In this document: positions 1 to 7,338 of the stretch, in pieces
Layout: each line of letters opens with the position of its first letter
Position numbering within the stretch: position 1 is the stretch's first letter
NCBI GenBank assembly: GCA_018678395.1
Contig: JAHHMJ010000501.1
Location: 1 to 10,925 of the forward strand
DNA length: 10,925 nucleotides
Direction of reading: 5' to 3'
Source: Gemmatimonadota bacterium
GTDB lineage: Bacteria > Gemmatimonadota > Gemmatimonadetes > Longimicrobiales > Gaopeijiaceae
Program-made: the position numbers and the translations under genes
The notes under the pieces: model-generated
Database searches by the model: none
The model's input: only the letters and a program-made list of their open reading frames with translations
Told to the model about the DNA's origin: nothing

Positions 1-1310
1 GGGATCACATTCACGACGGCCAGGACCAGGGGCACCGAGACTAGAGTCGCGCCGATCGAGAGGAGCCCGCTTTCCACCAGGAGCTGTCGAGCGAGCCGGC
101 CCCGCCCTCCACCCATCGCCGTCCGCACGGCCATCTCCGGCGTGCGGTGCGTGGCCCGCGCGAACTGAAGGTTGGCGACACTGGCGCAGGTCAGGAGCAG
201 AACGACACCGACGATCAGAATCAGAATACGGGTGATGTCGTCGGTCTGGGACTGGCTGTATGGATCGACCCCTACGCCCGGCGACAGGACGACCCGAGCC
301 TCGGCGTTGTCGGGGTGCGCGGCCCGCATGCGTTGGGTCCAGAGGTCCGCAGTGCTCTCGGCAGCGATCTCGTCCGCACCGTCGGCCAGCCGGCCGACCA
401 TGTTGAGCCAGCTCCATCGCCACGAGCCGAACGGGAGATCGCCGCGGTAGCCGGGGTTCATGACGGCGGGCAAGAACACCTCGGGCCGCAAGCCGACCGT
501 GTGCACCCCGACGAAGCCCTCGGGGGCCACGCCGATCACCTCGTACGGCGCGCCGTCCAACAGCACCGACCGACCCACGAGGTCGGGGTCACCGCCCCAC
601 CGGCGCATCCAGAGGCCGTGGCTTACGACCATCACGGGATGCCCACCGATCGTCTGGTCGTCGCCCGGCTGCACGAGGCGCCCGAGGGCCGGCGTCGACC
701 CCAGGAGGTCGAACCAGCTGCCCGTCACGAAGTGGCCGAACACGACGTCCGCCTCCGGCCCTTCACCCACCGAGAACTGAGCGAGCGAGTAGCCCGCGAC
801 CTGACGGAAGACCCCGTTCGACTCCTCGGCGACCAGCTGGGCGTTCGGCCAGGAGAAGGTCCCCCAGGCGAGGTCCGCGCTCGGGTCCTCCGTGACCCGC
901 CCGATCTGGACGAGGCGCTCGGCGTCGACGATACCGGGAGGGGCGCGCAGGACCAGCCCGTTCACCAGCGAGAAGATGGCGCCGTTCACCCCGATGCCCA
1001 GCGCCAGGGTCAGCATGGCGCCCGCCGCGAAGGCCGGGGCCCTCCCCATCATGCGCAGCGCGAGACGCAGGTCGTCGAGCAGCCCCCGCGGACTCCAGGC
1101 CTCGCTGCGCAACCAGACGGCGTGGGGCAGGGCGCCGGCCGCGAACCGCAGGGGATCCGGGAGCTCCGGCCCCGAGTCGGCGTCCCCAGTAGGCGCATGG
1201 TCCAGCGCGTGGAGTTCCGCCGACCATTCTTCGAGCCAGGCCCGACGCTCGGTCCGGGGCACGAGTCCGGCGGCGAACCGAAGGAGCCAGCCCGCGACGG
1301 CCCGTTTCAT
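1..1310 (-). CDS. ADOP-family permease (MacB/FtsX-like), N-terminal half
   Basis: This is an inner-membrane protein of the orphan MacB/FtsX-like permease group (acidobacterial duplicated orphan permeases), cut by the left edge of the window. 436 codons are visible; full members run to about 800-900 residues. The reading frame starts MKRAVAGWLLRFAAG and continues without a stop. A family prefix (residues ~1-75) is followed by the hallmark DLRLALRMMGRAPAF and a first membrane helix with TLALGIGVNGAIFSLVNG (~100-125). A periplasmic MacB-type core (~130-365) follows, then the first FtsX helices beginning at DDITRILILIVGVVLLL (~370), with SVANLQFARATHR and a conserved RGRLARQLLVES stretch. The ATG at 1310 overlaps the PadR stop in an ATGA, and GGAGG lies 7 nt upstream, so the two genes should be co-translated. 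No ATPase partner is visible. The family is clear; the substrate is unknown. Confidence 0.9.
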   Translation of the reverse strand, partial: MKRAVAGWLLRFAAGLVPRTERRAWLEEWSAELHALDHAPTGDADSGPELPDPLRFAAGALPHAVWLRSEAWSPRGLLDDLRLALRMMGRAPAFAAGAMLTLALGIGVNGAIFSLVNGLVLRAPPGIVDAERLVQIGRVTEDPSADLAWGTFSWPNAQLVAEESNGVFRQVAGYSLAQFSVGEGPEADVVFGHFVTGSWFDLLGSTPALGRLVQPGDDQTIGGHPVMVVSHGLWMRRWGGDPDLVGRSVLLDGAPYEVIGVAPEGFVGVHTVGLRPEVFLPAVMNPGYRGDLPFGSWRWSWLNMVGRLADGADEIAAESTADLWTQRMRAAHPDNAEARVVLSPGVGVDPYSQSQTDDITRILILIVGVVLLLTCASVANLQFARATHRTPEMAVRTAMGGGRGRLARQLLVESGLLSIGATLVSVPLVLAVVNVI

Positions 1311-1618
1311 CGTCCGCCCTCCAGCCCACGCCGCAATCCGGCCGCCAGCGACGTCACCCGCTCCACACCCTCGGCGAGCTTGGCCTCACCCTCGGCGGTC
1401 AACTCGTAGTACCGGCGGCGGGGTCGGCCCTCGGCCTCCGCCTTTTCGGGATCTTCCCAGCGGGAGCGCACGAGATCGGCCTTCGCGAGGCGGCCCAGCG
1501 TGGGATAGACCGTGCCGGACTTGAGACCGGTGTGGCCCACGATGTCGAGACCGTAGGCTACGTCGTCCCGGATCGCAGCGAGGATTTGAAGCGTGGTGGG
1601 TCCCAGGGAGCGGGGCAT
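1307..1618 (-). CDS. PadR-family winged-helix transcriptional repressor
   Basis: This is a 103-residue PadR-type DNA-binding protein. The N-terminal winged helix covers residues ~5-85: the recognition region holds GLKSGTVYPTLGRLAKADLV, typical of the family, and the wing is GRPRRRYYELTAEG. A short C-terminal helix (VERVTSLAAGLRRGLEG) would serve dimerisation, so it belongs to the short PadR class. The ATG at 1618 has no strong Shine-Dalgarno sequence. The stop overlaps the start of the downstream permease gene (ATGA), an arrangement commonly seen for PadR-ADOP pairs. It probably represses this operon through the inverted repeat at 1645-1672, which is an inference. The ligand is unknown. Confidence 0.93.
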   Translation of the reverse strand: MPRSLGPTTLQILAAIRDDVAYGLDIVGHTGLKSGTVYPTLGRLAKADLVRSRWEDPEKAEAEGRPRRRYYELTAEGEAKLAEGVERVTSLAAGLRRGLEGGR

Positions 1619-1644
1619 GGCGGAATTCAGAGACGGAGTTTTAG

Positions 1645-1672
1645 TAGAAGTGCATGCTATATTGCACTTCTA
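1645..1672. promoter_or_regulatory. Inverted repeat, probable PadR operator
   Basis: Perfect 10-bp arms TAGAAGTGCA (1645-1654) and TGCACTTCTA (1663-1672) flank an 8-nt spacer. PadR operators are typically dyads whose half-sites are separated by about 8 nt, and this one lies 27 nt upstream of the padR-like start, over the likely -10 region. The geometry and position support autorepression of the PadR-permease operon. Binding by this protein is inferred. Confidence 0.6.
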
Positions 1673-1687
1673 GGTATACGATGTCAA
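1656..1687 (-). promoter_or_regulatory. Candidate sigma-70-type promoter of the PadR-permease operon
   Basis: On the minus strand a perfect TTGACA (1687-1682) is followed, after about 18-20 nt, by an A/T-rich element AATATAGC (1663-1656) that could act as the -10 box. The spacing to TATAGC is longer than ideal, so the exact -10 is uncertain. The element lies inside the inverted repeat, so a bound repressor would block it. Confidence 0.4.
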
Positions 1688-1717
1688 ATCGGCTCCCGCA
1701 CGTGCGCCAGAGGCCGC

Positions 1718-1789
1718 TCAGGCGACGTCGTCGTGGATCACCTTGCCCCCGACGTCGGTGAGCCGGAAACTGCGGCCGCTGTAGCCGTA
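1718..1789 (-). pseudogene. Remnant of a DUF1501-type protein C-terminus
   Basis: Read on the minus strand, 23 codons ending in TGA encode a peptide with SGRSFRLTDVGGKVIHDD near its end. This resembles the conserved extreme C-terminus of DUF1501 proteins (secreted, sulfatase-like fold), which I recall as ending in a GRDFRLTDVHG-type motif. No start codon, Shine-Dalgarno sequence or recognisable family sequence precedes it, and other frames contain stops, so it is probably the tail of a deleted gene. The identification rests on this short motif only. Confidence 0.45.
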
Positions 1790-1896
1790 TGTATCAACTG
1801 TGTAACAGCCGGTGCCTTCTGTATCTTCTTTGCATATCGTCGCCACCCTGATGGTTTTCTCGCGGGCGCTCAGTTGCGCCGATGCCGCACCTCACT

Positions 1897-1901
1897 GGAG
1901 A
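1897..1901 (+). promoter_or_regulatory. Ribosome binding site that sets the pstS start at TTG
   Basis: GGAGA lies 7 nt before the TTG at 1909. The alternative in-frame ATG at 1882 has no purine-rich Shine-Dalgarno upstream and would add nine residues that spoil the short lipoprotein signal peptide, so the TTG start is preferred. Confidence 0.55.
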
Positions 1902-1908
1902 CAGCCCA

Positions 1909-2769
1909 TTGAAGCGCTTCATGACCACCCTGCCGGTTCTCCTGCTCACGATTGGCTGCGGGGGATCGGAAGGTCGCACCGTCATCCAGAACCGTGGCTC
2001 GGATACGCTCGTCAACGTGGCTCAGGCGTGGGCCGAGCGGTACGGTCAGATCAACCCGAACGTGGCGGTGGCCGTGAGCGGTGGCGGCTCGGGCACCGGC
2101 ATCTCGGCGATGATCAACGGCACGATCGATATCGCGAACGCTAGCCGCGCGATGCGCGACAGTGAGATCGAGGCTGCACGGGCCGGAGGCAACGACCCGA
2201 TCGAGCATATCGTCGGCTTCGACGCCCTCGCGATCTTCCTGCACCCGGACAATCCCATCTCATCGATCTCGATCGCCCAGCTGGCCGACATCTATGGCGA
2301 AAACGGTATGGCTGAGGTGTGGAGCGACCTGGGCGTGAGCGTTCCCGGTTGCGGTAGTGACGAGATCGTCCGTGTGAGCCGCCAGAACAACTCCGGCACC
2401 TACGCCTACTTCCAGGAGGCGGTGCTGGGCGAGTCCGAGTTCAAGCTCGGATCGCGCGACATGAACGGGTCCTCCGAGGTGGTCGAACTCGTTGAGAATA
2501 CGCCGTGTGCCATCGGGTATAGCGGCCTGGCCTACGCCTCCGAGCACGTGAAGATGCCGTGCGTAGGACCCGAGGATGCCTGCGTCGCTCCGTCGGTCCC
2601 GGCGGCGATCGACGGGAGCTACCCCATCGCGCGACCGCTCTTCATGTACACGGCTGGTGCGCCCGAGGGTGTGGTGGGCGAGTACATGAACTGGATTCTG
2701 AGCGACGAGGGTCAGTGCATCATCCAGGACATGGGCTACGCTCCTGCTACCCCGGTAACATGCGGCTGA
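1909..2769 (+). CDS. pstS: PstS, phosphate-binding lipoprotein of the Pst ABC transporter
   Basis: This is a periplasmic phosphate-binding protein, 286 residues from a TTG start (295 if the ATG at 1882 is used). A short signal peptide ends in LLLTIGC, making C17 a likely lipidation site. The phosphate pocket signatures of the PstS family follow in order: GSDT (30-33), SGGGSGTG (57-64), a TIDIANASRAM stretch (~72-82) and QNNSGT (159-164); IGYSGLAYAS (~202-211) also fits the family. It is shorter than E. coli PstS (about 346 residues with signal) but within the range of short PstS lipoproteins. Six cysteines beyond the lipobox (148, 200, 218, 225, 270, 285) are unusual and may form disulfides. 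It is the first gene of the operon, 13 nt before the phoU-like gene. I could not identify a convincing Pho box upstream. Confidence 0.93.
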   Translation: MKRFMTTLPVLLLTIGCGGSEGRTVIQNRGSDTLVNVAQAWAERYGQINPNVAVAVSGGGSGTGISAMINGTIDIANASRAMRDSEIEAARAGGNDPIEHIVGFDALAIFLHPDNPISSISIAQLADIYGENGMAEVWSDLGVSVPGCGSDEIVRVSRQNNSGTYAYFQEAVLGESEFKLGSRDMNGSSEVVELVENTPCAIGYSGLAYASEHVKMPCVGPEDACVAPSVPAAIDGSYPIARPLFMYTAGAPEGVVGEYMNWILSDEGQCIIQDMGYAPATPVTCG

Positions 2770-2782
2770 TTGGGAAGGACCG

Positions 2783-3850
2783 ATGACGTCCCACTACGAA
2801 GAGCGGATGGACGCGGATCTCGAGCAGATCCGCGCCAAGGTCCGCAAGGCCTCGGACCTGGTCGAGCGCCAGGTTCACAATGCGGTGCAGTCACTTCTGA
2901 CGATCGACCGTGATCTCGCGGGTCAGGTCGTCCTGGGCGACCGGCAGGTGAACCGCCGCATCCGCGAGATCGACCACCTCGTCCACGCGTTCATCGTGCG
3001 GCACGCGCCGTCCGCTCGGCCTCTGCGCTACGCCTCCGCCGTGCTGCGGCTGGACGTGGCTCTCGAGCGCGTCGGCGACTACGCCGGTTCGATGGGCCGA
3101 GAGGTGGCGCGGCTCTCGGCACCGGCGCCGGGCGCAGTAGGCCGCGACATCGAACTCGTCGCCCAGCAGGCTCGGCTCATGTTGTCGCACGCCCTGGAGG
3201 CCTTCCACGACGGCGAGGCGGAGTCGGCGAAGGGCGTCTACGGTCTGACCGCCCAGGTGGACCTGATGCTGGAGAGAGCTCTCACCGACGTGCAGCGAGC
3301 CGCGGAGAAGGGGAAGGGGACCCTGCGCGACGTGTTCGGGTTGCTCCGCATCCTCTACCTGCTCAAGCGGGTGGCCGAACAGGCTGAAAACGTCTCGGAG
3401 CTGACGGTCTTCGCGATCACCGGCGAGGAGAAGCCGGCCAAGGTGTTTCGGGTCCTCTTCGTCGACGAGAGCAACGACCGCGCGAGTCAGATCGCGGAAG
3501 CCTACGCTCGCAAGGCGTATCCCGAGAGTGGTCGGTATTCGAGTGCGGGGCGGACTCCGGCCGAAACGTTGAGCCACGACCTGATCCAATTCATGGACGG
3601 CCGCGGCGTCGACGTGCGCACGGCCAGGCCGACGGCGTTGACTCCGACCGGTGAGACGCCGGAGCACTACCACATCATCGTCGTTCTCTCGCCGGAGGCC
3701 CGGGACCGGCTCGGCGAGGTGCCGTACCGGAGCACCGTGGTCGAGTGGAAGATCGAGTCGGACCCGCAGGATCTCGACGCTCTCTACAAAGAGGTCGCGA
3801 TCCATGTCCAGGATCTCATGACGACCTTGGCTGGCCCAGATGCCCGCTGA
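2783..3850 (+). CDS. PhoU-domain protein fused to a degenerate LMW phosphatase/ArsC-like domain
   Basis: This is a 355-residue two-domain protein. Residues ~1-215 form a PhoU-type helical bundle with two repeats. The first carries the metal-ligand motif as ERVGD (95-99); the second equivalent is KRVAE (195-199), so its acidic pattern is altered. PhoU normally couples the Pst transporter to phosphate signalling and restrains uptake. Residues ~220-350 look like a low-molecular-weight tyrosine phosphatase/arsenate reductase: strand VLFV, then ESNDRASQIAEA where the CX5R P-loop should be, and a late DP (327-328) at the position of the general acid. The nucleophilic Cys is Asp228 and the P-loop Arg is Ala234, so the domain should be catalytically dead. 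GGAAGGA lies 3 nt before the ATG. The end overlaps pstC by 11 nt. The position between pstS and pstC is unusual. Confidence 0.88.
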   Translation: MTSHYEERMDADLEQIRAKVRKASDLVERQVHNAVQSLLTIDRDLAGQVVLGDRQVNRRIREIDHLVHAFIVRHAPSARPLRYASAVLRLDVALERVGDYAGSMGREVARLSAPAPGAVGRDIELVAQQARLMLSHALEAFHDGEAESAKGVYGLTAQVDLMLERALTDVQRAAEKGKGTLRDVFGLLRILYLLKRVAEQAENVSELTVFAITGEEKPAKVFRVLFVDESNDRASQIAEAYARKAYPESGRYSSAGRTPAETLSHDLIQFMDGRGVDVRTARPTALTPTGETPEHYHIIVVLSPEARDRLGEVPYRSTVVEWKIESDPQDLDALYKEVAIHVQDLMTTLAGPDAR

Positions 3851-4772
3851 CGCATCGTCGATGCGCCGCTCCGTGGGGGACCTCGACCGCCGCGGGAGGG
3901 CATGGTACGTCGACAAGGCAGTCGCCGGCCTGGTGTTCATCGGCGGGATCTCGGCCATCGTCTTCATCATCGGGATCTTCGTATTCATCACCCGCGAGGG
4001 TTGGACCTTCGTCTTCGGGACCCTCGACTTCGGTGAGTTCTTCACCTCGATCGAGTGGCGGCCGACGTCGGAGAACGACCCGACGTACGGCGCGCTCGCC
4101 CTCATCGCCGGAACAGCCTCCGTGACCGGCCTCGCGATGCTGGTGGCGGTTCCGTTCTCGTTGGGCGCTGCCATCTTCATCGCCGAGTTCGCCACGGGCC
4201 GCACCCGCGAGGCGCTGAAGGTTCTCGTCGAGCTTCTGGCCGCCATTCCCTCGGTCGTGTGGGGCTTCATCGGCCTGGCGATCATGAACCCCCTGATCAT
4301 CGACCTCTTCGATGTCCCGATCGGGCTCGGCGTGCTGAACTCGGGCATCATCCTGGGCCTGATGGCGGCGCCGATCATGACGACGATCGCGGAGGACGCG
4401 CTCAAGGCGGTGCCGGATGGCTACCGTGAGGCCGCCGAGGCGATGGGGGCGACCAAGTGGCAGGTGATCCGCCAGGTGGTGCTTCCCGCCGGCAAGAACG
4501 GCTTGATGGCTGCCGTGCTGCTCGGTGTGGGTCGCGGCTTCGGGGAGACGATGGCCGTGCTGATGGCCAGTGGGCATTCGATCAACCTCCCCACGAGCCC
4601 GTTCGACTCCGTCCGGGCGCTCACCGCGACGATCGCGGCCGAGCTCGGTGACGCGCCGCGTGGCATGGAGCACTACCAGGCGCTCTTCACGCTTGGGATC
4701 TTCCTGTTCATCGTGACATTCTGCATCAACCTCGCGGCCGATATCGCGGTGCGCGGGGTGAGGAAGGGATAG
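3840..4772 (+). CDS. pstC: PstC, phosphate ABC transporter permease
   Basis: This is an inner-membrane channel subunit of 310 residues that pairs with PstA. Hydrophobic segments start at residues ~27-51, 84-116, 126-152 and 165-185, with further ones at ~222-244 and 281-303, giving the six-helix pattern of the family. The cytoplasmic EAA loop that docks on the ATPase is REAAEAMGATKWQVIRQVVLPA (196-217). GRGFGETMAV (231-240) is the conserved PstC/PstA segment after it. The proposed ATG overlaps the end of the PhoU-like gene, so translation is probably coupled; an in-frame ATG at 3861 is an alternative, and neither has a clear Shine-Dalgarno. pstA starts 3 nt after the stop. Confidence 0.95.
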   Translation: MPADASSMRRSVGDLDRRGRAWYVDKAVAGLVFIGGISAIVFIIGIFVFITREGWTFVFGTLDFGEFFTSIEWRPTSENDPTYGALALIAGTASVTGLAMLVAVPFSLGAAIFIAEFATGRTREALKVLVELLAAIPSVVWGFIGLAIMNPLIIDLFDVPIGLGVLNSGIILGLMAAPIMTTIAEDALKAVPDGYREAAEAMGATKWQVIRQVVLPAGKNGLMAAVLLGVGRGFGETMAVLMASGHSINLPTSPFDSVRALTATIAAELGDAPRGMEHYQALFTLGIFLFIVTFCINLAADIAVRGVRKG

Positions 4773-4775
4773 CCG

Positions 4776-5645
4776 GTGTTCGCAGCCAGCGCGCTCAACG
4801 AACGAAACCGTCGGGTCGAGGGCATCTACAAGGCTCTCTTCGGGCTGATGACCGTCCTTCTGGTCGTGCCGGTGCTGATCATTCTCGGCGTACTGATCGC
4901 CAAGGGTGGGCCCGCCGTTTCGTTCGAGTTCCTCTTCACGCCCCCTACGGATCAGGGGCGCCAGGGTGGCATATTGATGCCGCTCATCGGCACGATCTGG
5001 CTCGTGGTCGTTGCGCTCATCGCGTCGGTGCCGATCGGAGTCGCCGCGGCGATCTACCTCTCGGAGTACGCCCCCGAGAACTGGCTCACCCGCCTCATCA
5101 ACCTTGCGATCATCAACCTCGCCGGGGTGCCGTCCATCGTGCACGCGCTCTTCGGCGTCGGCGCGTTCGTCGTCTTCTTCGAGTTCGGCATCAGCATTCT
5201 GGCCGCGTCGCTCACGCTGGCGATCATGACGCTGCCCGTGGTGATCGTGGCCACGCGCGAGTCGCTGCAGGCCGTCCCGATGGCCTTCCGTGAAGCGTGC
5301 TGGAACATGGGCGCGACCCGTTGGCAGACGATCCGCAAGGTCGTGCTCCCGAACGCGATCAGCGGTATCCTGACCGGGGTGATTCTCGAGGTGTCCCGCT
5401 CCGCCGGGGAGACGGCGCCGATCATGTTCACTGGCGCGGTGACGTTCCTCCCCTTCCTCCCGACCGGGGTTCTGGAGCCGACGATGGCGATGTCGCTCCA
5501 CCTGTTCACGATCTCGAACTCGGTGCCGAACATGCCCGACGAGATCAAGTACGGGACCGCGCTCGTGCTGATCTCGATGGTCTTGATCATGAACGCCGCC
5601 TCGATCGCGTTCCGGGTCTACCTCAGAGGCAAGAAGAAGTGGTGA
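4776..5645 (+). CDS. pstA: PstA, phosphate ABC transporter permease
   Basis: This is the second channel subunit, 289 residues, of normal length for PstA. Membrane helices lie at ~19-42, 67-95, 104-135, 138-160, 195-220 and 258-282. The EAA loop is REACWNMGATRWQTIRKVV (172-190), and SRSAGETAPIMFTGA (207-221) is the family signature. The start is GTG, preceded by GAGGAAGGG inside the end of pstC. The stop TGA overlaps the GTG start of pstB1 (GTGA). The EAA loops of PstA and PstC differ slightly, which matters because the two ATPases of this operon are also not equivalent. Confidence 0.95.
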   Translation: MFAASALNERNRRVEGIYKALFGLMTVLLVVPVLIILGVLIAKGGPAVSFEFLFTPPTDQGRQGGILMPLIGTIWLVVVALIASVPIGVAAAIYLSEYAPENWLTRLINLAIINLAGVPSIVHALFGVGAFVVFFEFGISILAASLTLAIMTLPVVIVATRESLQAVPMAFREACWNMGATRWQTIRKVVLPNAISGILTGVILEVSRSAGETAPIMFTGAVTFLPFLPTGVLEPTMAMSLHLFTISNSVPNMPDEIKYGTALVLISMVLIMNAASIAFRVYLRGKKKW

Positions 5646-6425
5646 CGCCCGACCCGACCGCGGCCCCCTCGGCGACGTCCGACGTGAAGCTCTCCGTGCG
5701 GAATCTGACGATCAGCTACGGCGAAGAGGCGATCCTTCGGGACGTGTCCCTCGACGTGCGCGAGCACGAGATCTTCGGAATCATCGGCCCCGCCGGGAGC
5801 GGCAAGACCAGCTTCTTGCGTTCGCTCAACCGCATGGACGAGGTGAGCGACACCATGTCGGTCGAGGGCTCGGTTCTCTTCAGCGGAAGAGACATCCACG
5901 AGGTGCGCAACGTCTACAATCTGCGTCAGCGGATCGGCGTGGTCTTTCCGCTTCCGGTCGGCCTGCCGCTCACGATCTACGAGAACGTGGCCCTGTCACC
6001 GCGCCTCCGCGGGATCCGCGACAAGTCGACGCTCGACGAGACCGTGGAGCGCTGTCTCACACGCGCGGCGTTGTGGGACGAGGTCAAGGACCGCCTGGAC
6101 GCGCTGGGGAGTCTCCTCTCGGGTGGGCAGCAGCAGCGCCTCACGATCGCACGCGCCCTGTCCCAGGACCCCGAGCTGCTGCTCCTGGACGAGTTCTCGA
6201 TCGCGGTCGATCCGGTCACGACCATGCGCATCGAAGACGTGCTCCGGGACCTGAAGCAGGAGGTCACGATCATCATGGTGACGAATCTGGTTCAGCAGGC
6301 TCGAAGACTCGCAGACCGCACCGCCTTCTTCCTGAACGGGAAACTCGTGGAGGTCGGGGAGACCGAAGAGCTCTTCACGGGTTCGGTGCAGGATCAGAGG
6401 ACCCGGGACTACGTGGAGGGTCGCT

Positions 6426-6433
<8 letters not shown>
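5642..6433 (+). CDS. pstB: PstB1, phosphate transporter ATPase lacking Q-loop Gln and H-loop His
   Basis: This is an ABC ATPase of the PstB family, 263 residues, from a GTG start overlapping the pstA stop. Walker A is GPAGSGKT (49-56), the signature LSGGQQQR (159-166) is intact, and Walker B LLLLDE ends in D183-E184 with the catalytic Glu kept. Two key residues are missing. The Q-loop, normally VFQ-x-PNPFP, reads VFPLPVGLP with Pro103 in place of Gln, and the H-loop, normally VTHNMQQA, reads VTNLVQQA with Asn215 in place of the switch His. The D-loop is also changed (SIAVDP instead of TSALDP). It shares LWDEVKDRL and a DY-x-EGR-x-G C-terminus with the next gene, so the two look like duplicates. 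Alone it should hydrolyse ATP poorly; paired with PstB2 it supplies the intact signature. Confidence 0.92.
6415..6420 (+). promoter_or_regulatory. Ribosome binding site for pstB2 (supports the TTG start)
   Basis: GGAGGG inside the end of pstB1 lies 5 nt before the TTG at 6426. It supports this start and an 8-nt overlap of the two ATPase genes, which should give roughly balanced synthesis of both subunits. Confidence 0.6.
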
Positions 6434-7247
<814 letters not shown>

Positions 7248-7290
7248 TCCGTTTCGGGCACGGCGCTAGGCGCGGGAGAGTAGGCGGCCC

Positions 7291-7309
7291 CGGTTCCGCT
7301 CTGGAACCG
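7291..7309. terminator. Hairpin between convergent genes, candidate bidirectional terminator
   Basis: A perfect 7-bp stem CGGTTCC / GGAACCG encloses the 5-nt loop GCTCT. It lies in the 91-nt gap between the convergent pstB2 and serine hydrolase genes. There is no T-run on either side, so it is only a candidate terminator. Confidence 0.45.
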
Positions 7310-7338
7310 CGCGGTCGCCCCGACCACCCCGCGCTCGC

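Noticed and set aside
147..1409. A 420-codon plus-strand open frame at the left end.
   Set aside because: The minus strand encodes a clear ADOP permease and a PadR here, so the plus-strand frame is a shadow.
1775..1830. CTGT repeats (starting at 1779, 1798, 1819) as a possible Pho box upstream of pstS.
   Set aside because: Spacings of 19 and 21 nt do not fit the 11-bp periodicity and flanking bases do not match; no PhoB is visible.
1532..2244. Several short frames on both strands between the PadR gene and pstS.
   Set aside because: None has a Shine-Dalgarno sequence or recognisable sequence; several overlap the 5' end of pstS.
2891..5501. Two long minus-strand open frames (504 and 561 codons) antisense to the phoU-pstC-pstA region.
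   Set aside because: Their composition is Arg/Asp/His/Gly-rich with no domain, and the plus-strand genes are unequivocal. They are typical antisense artefacts of GC-rich codon use.
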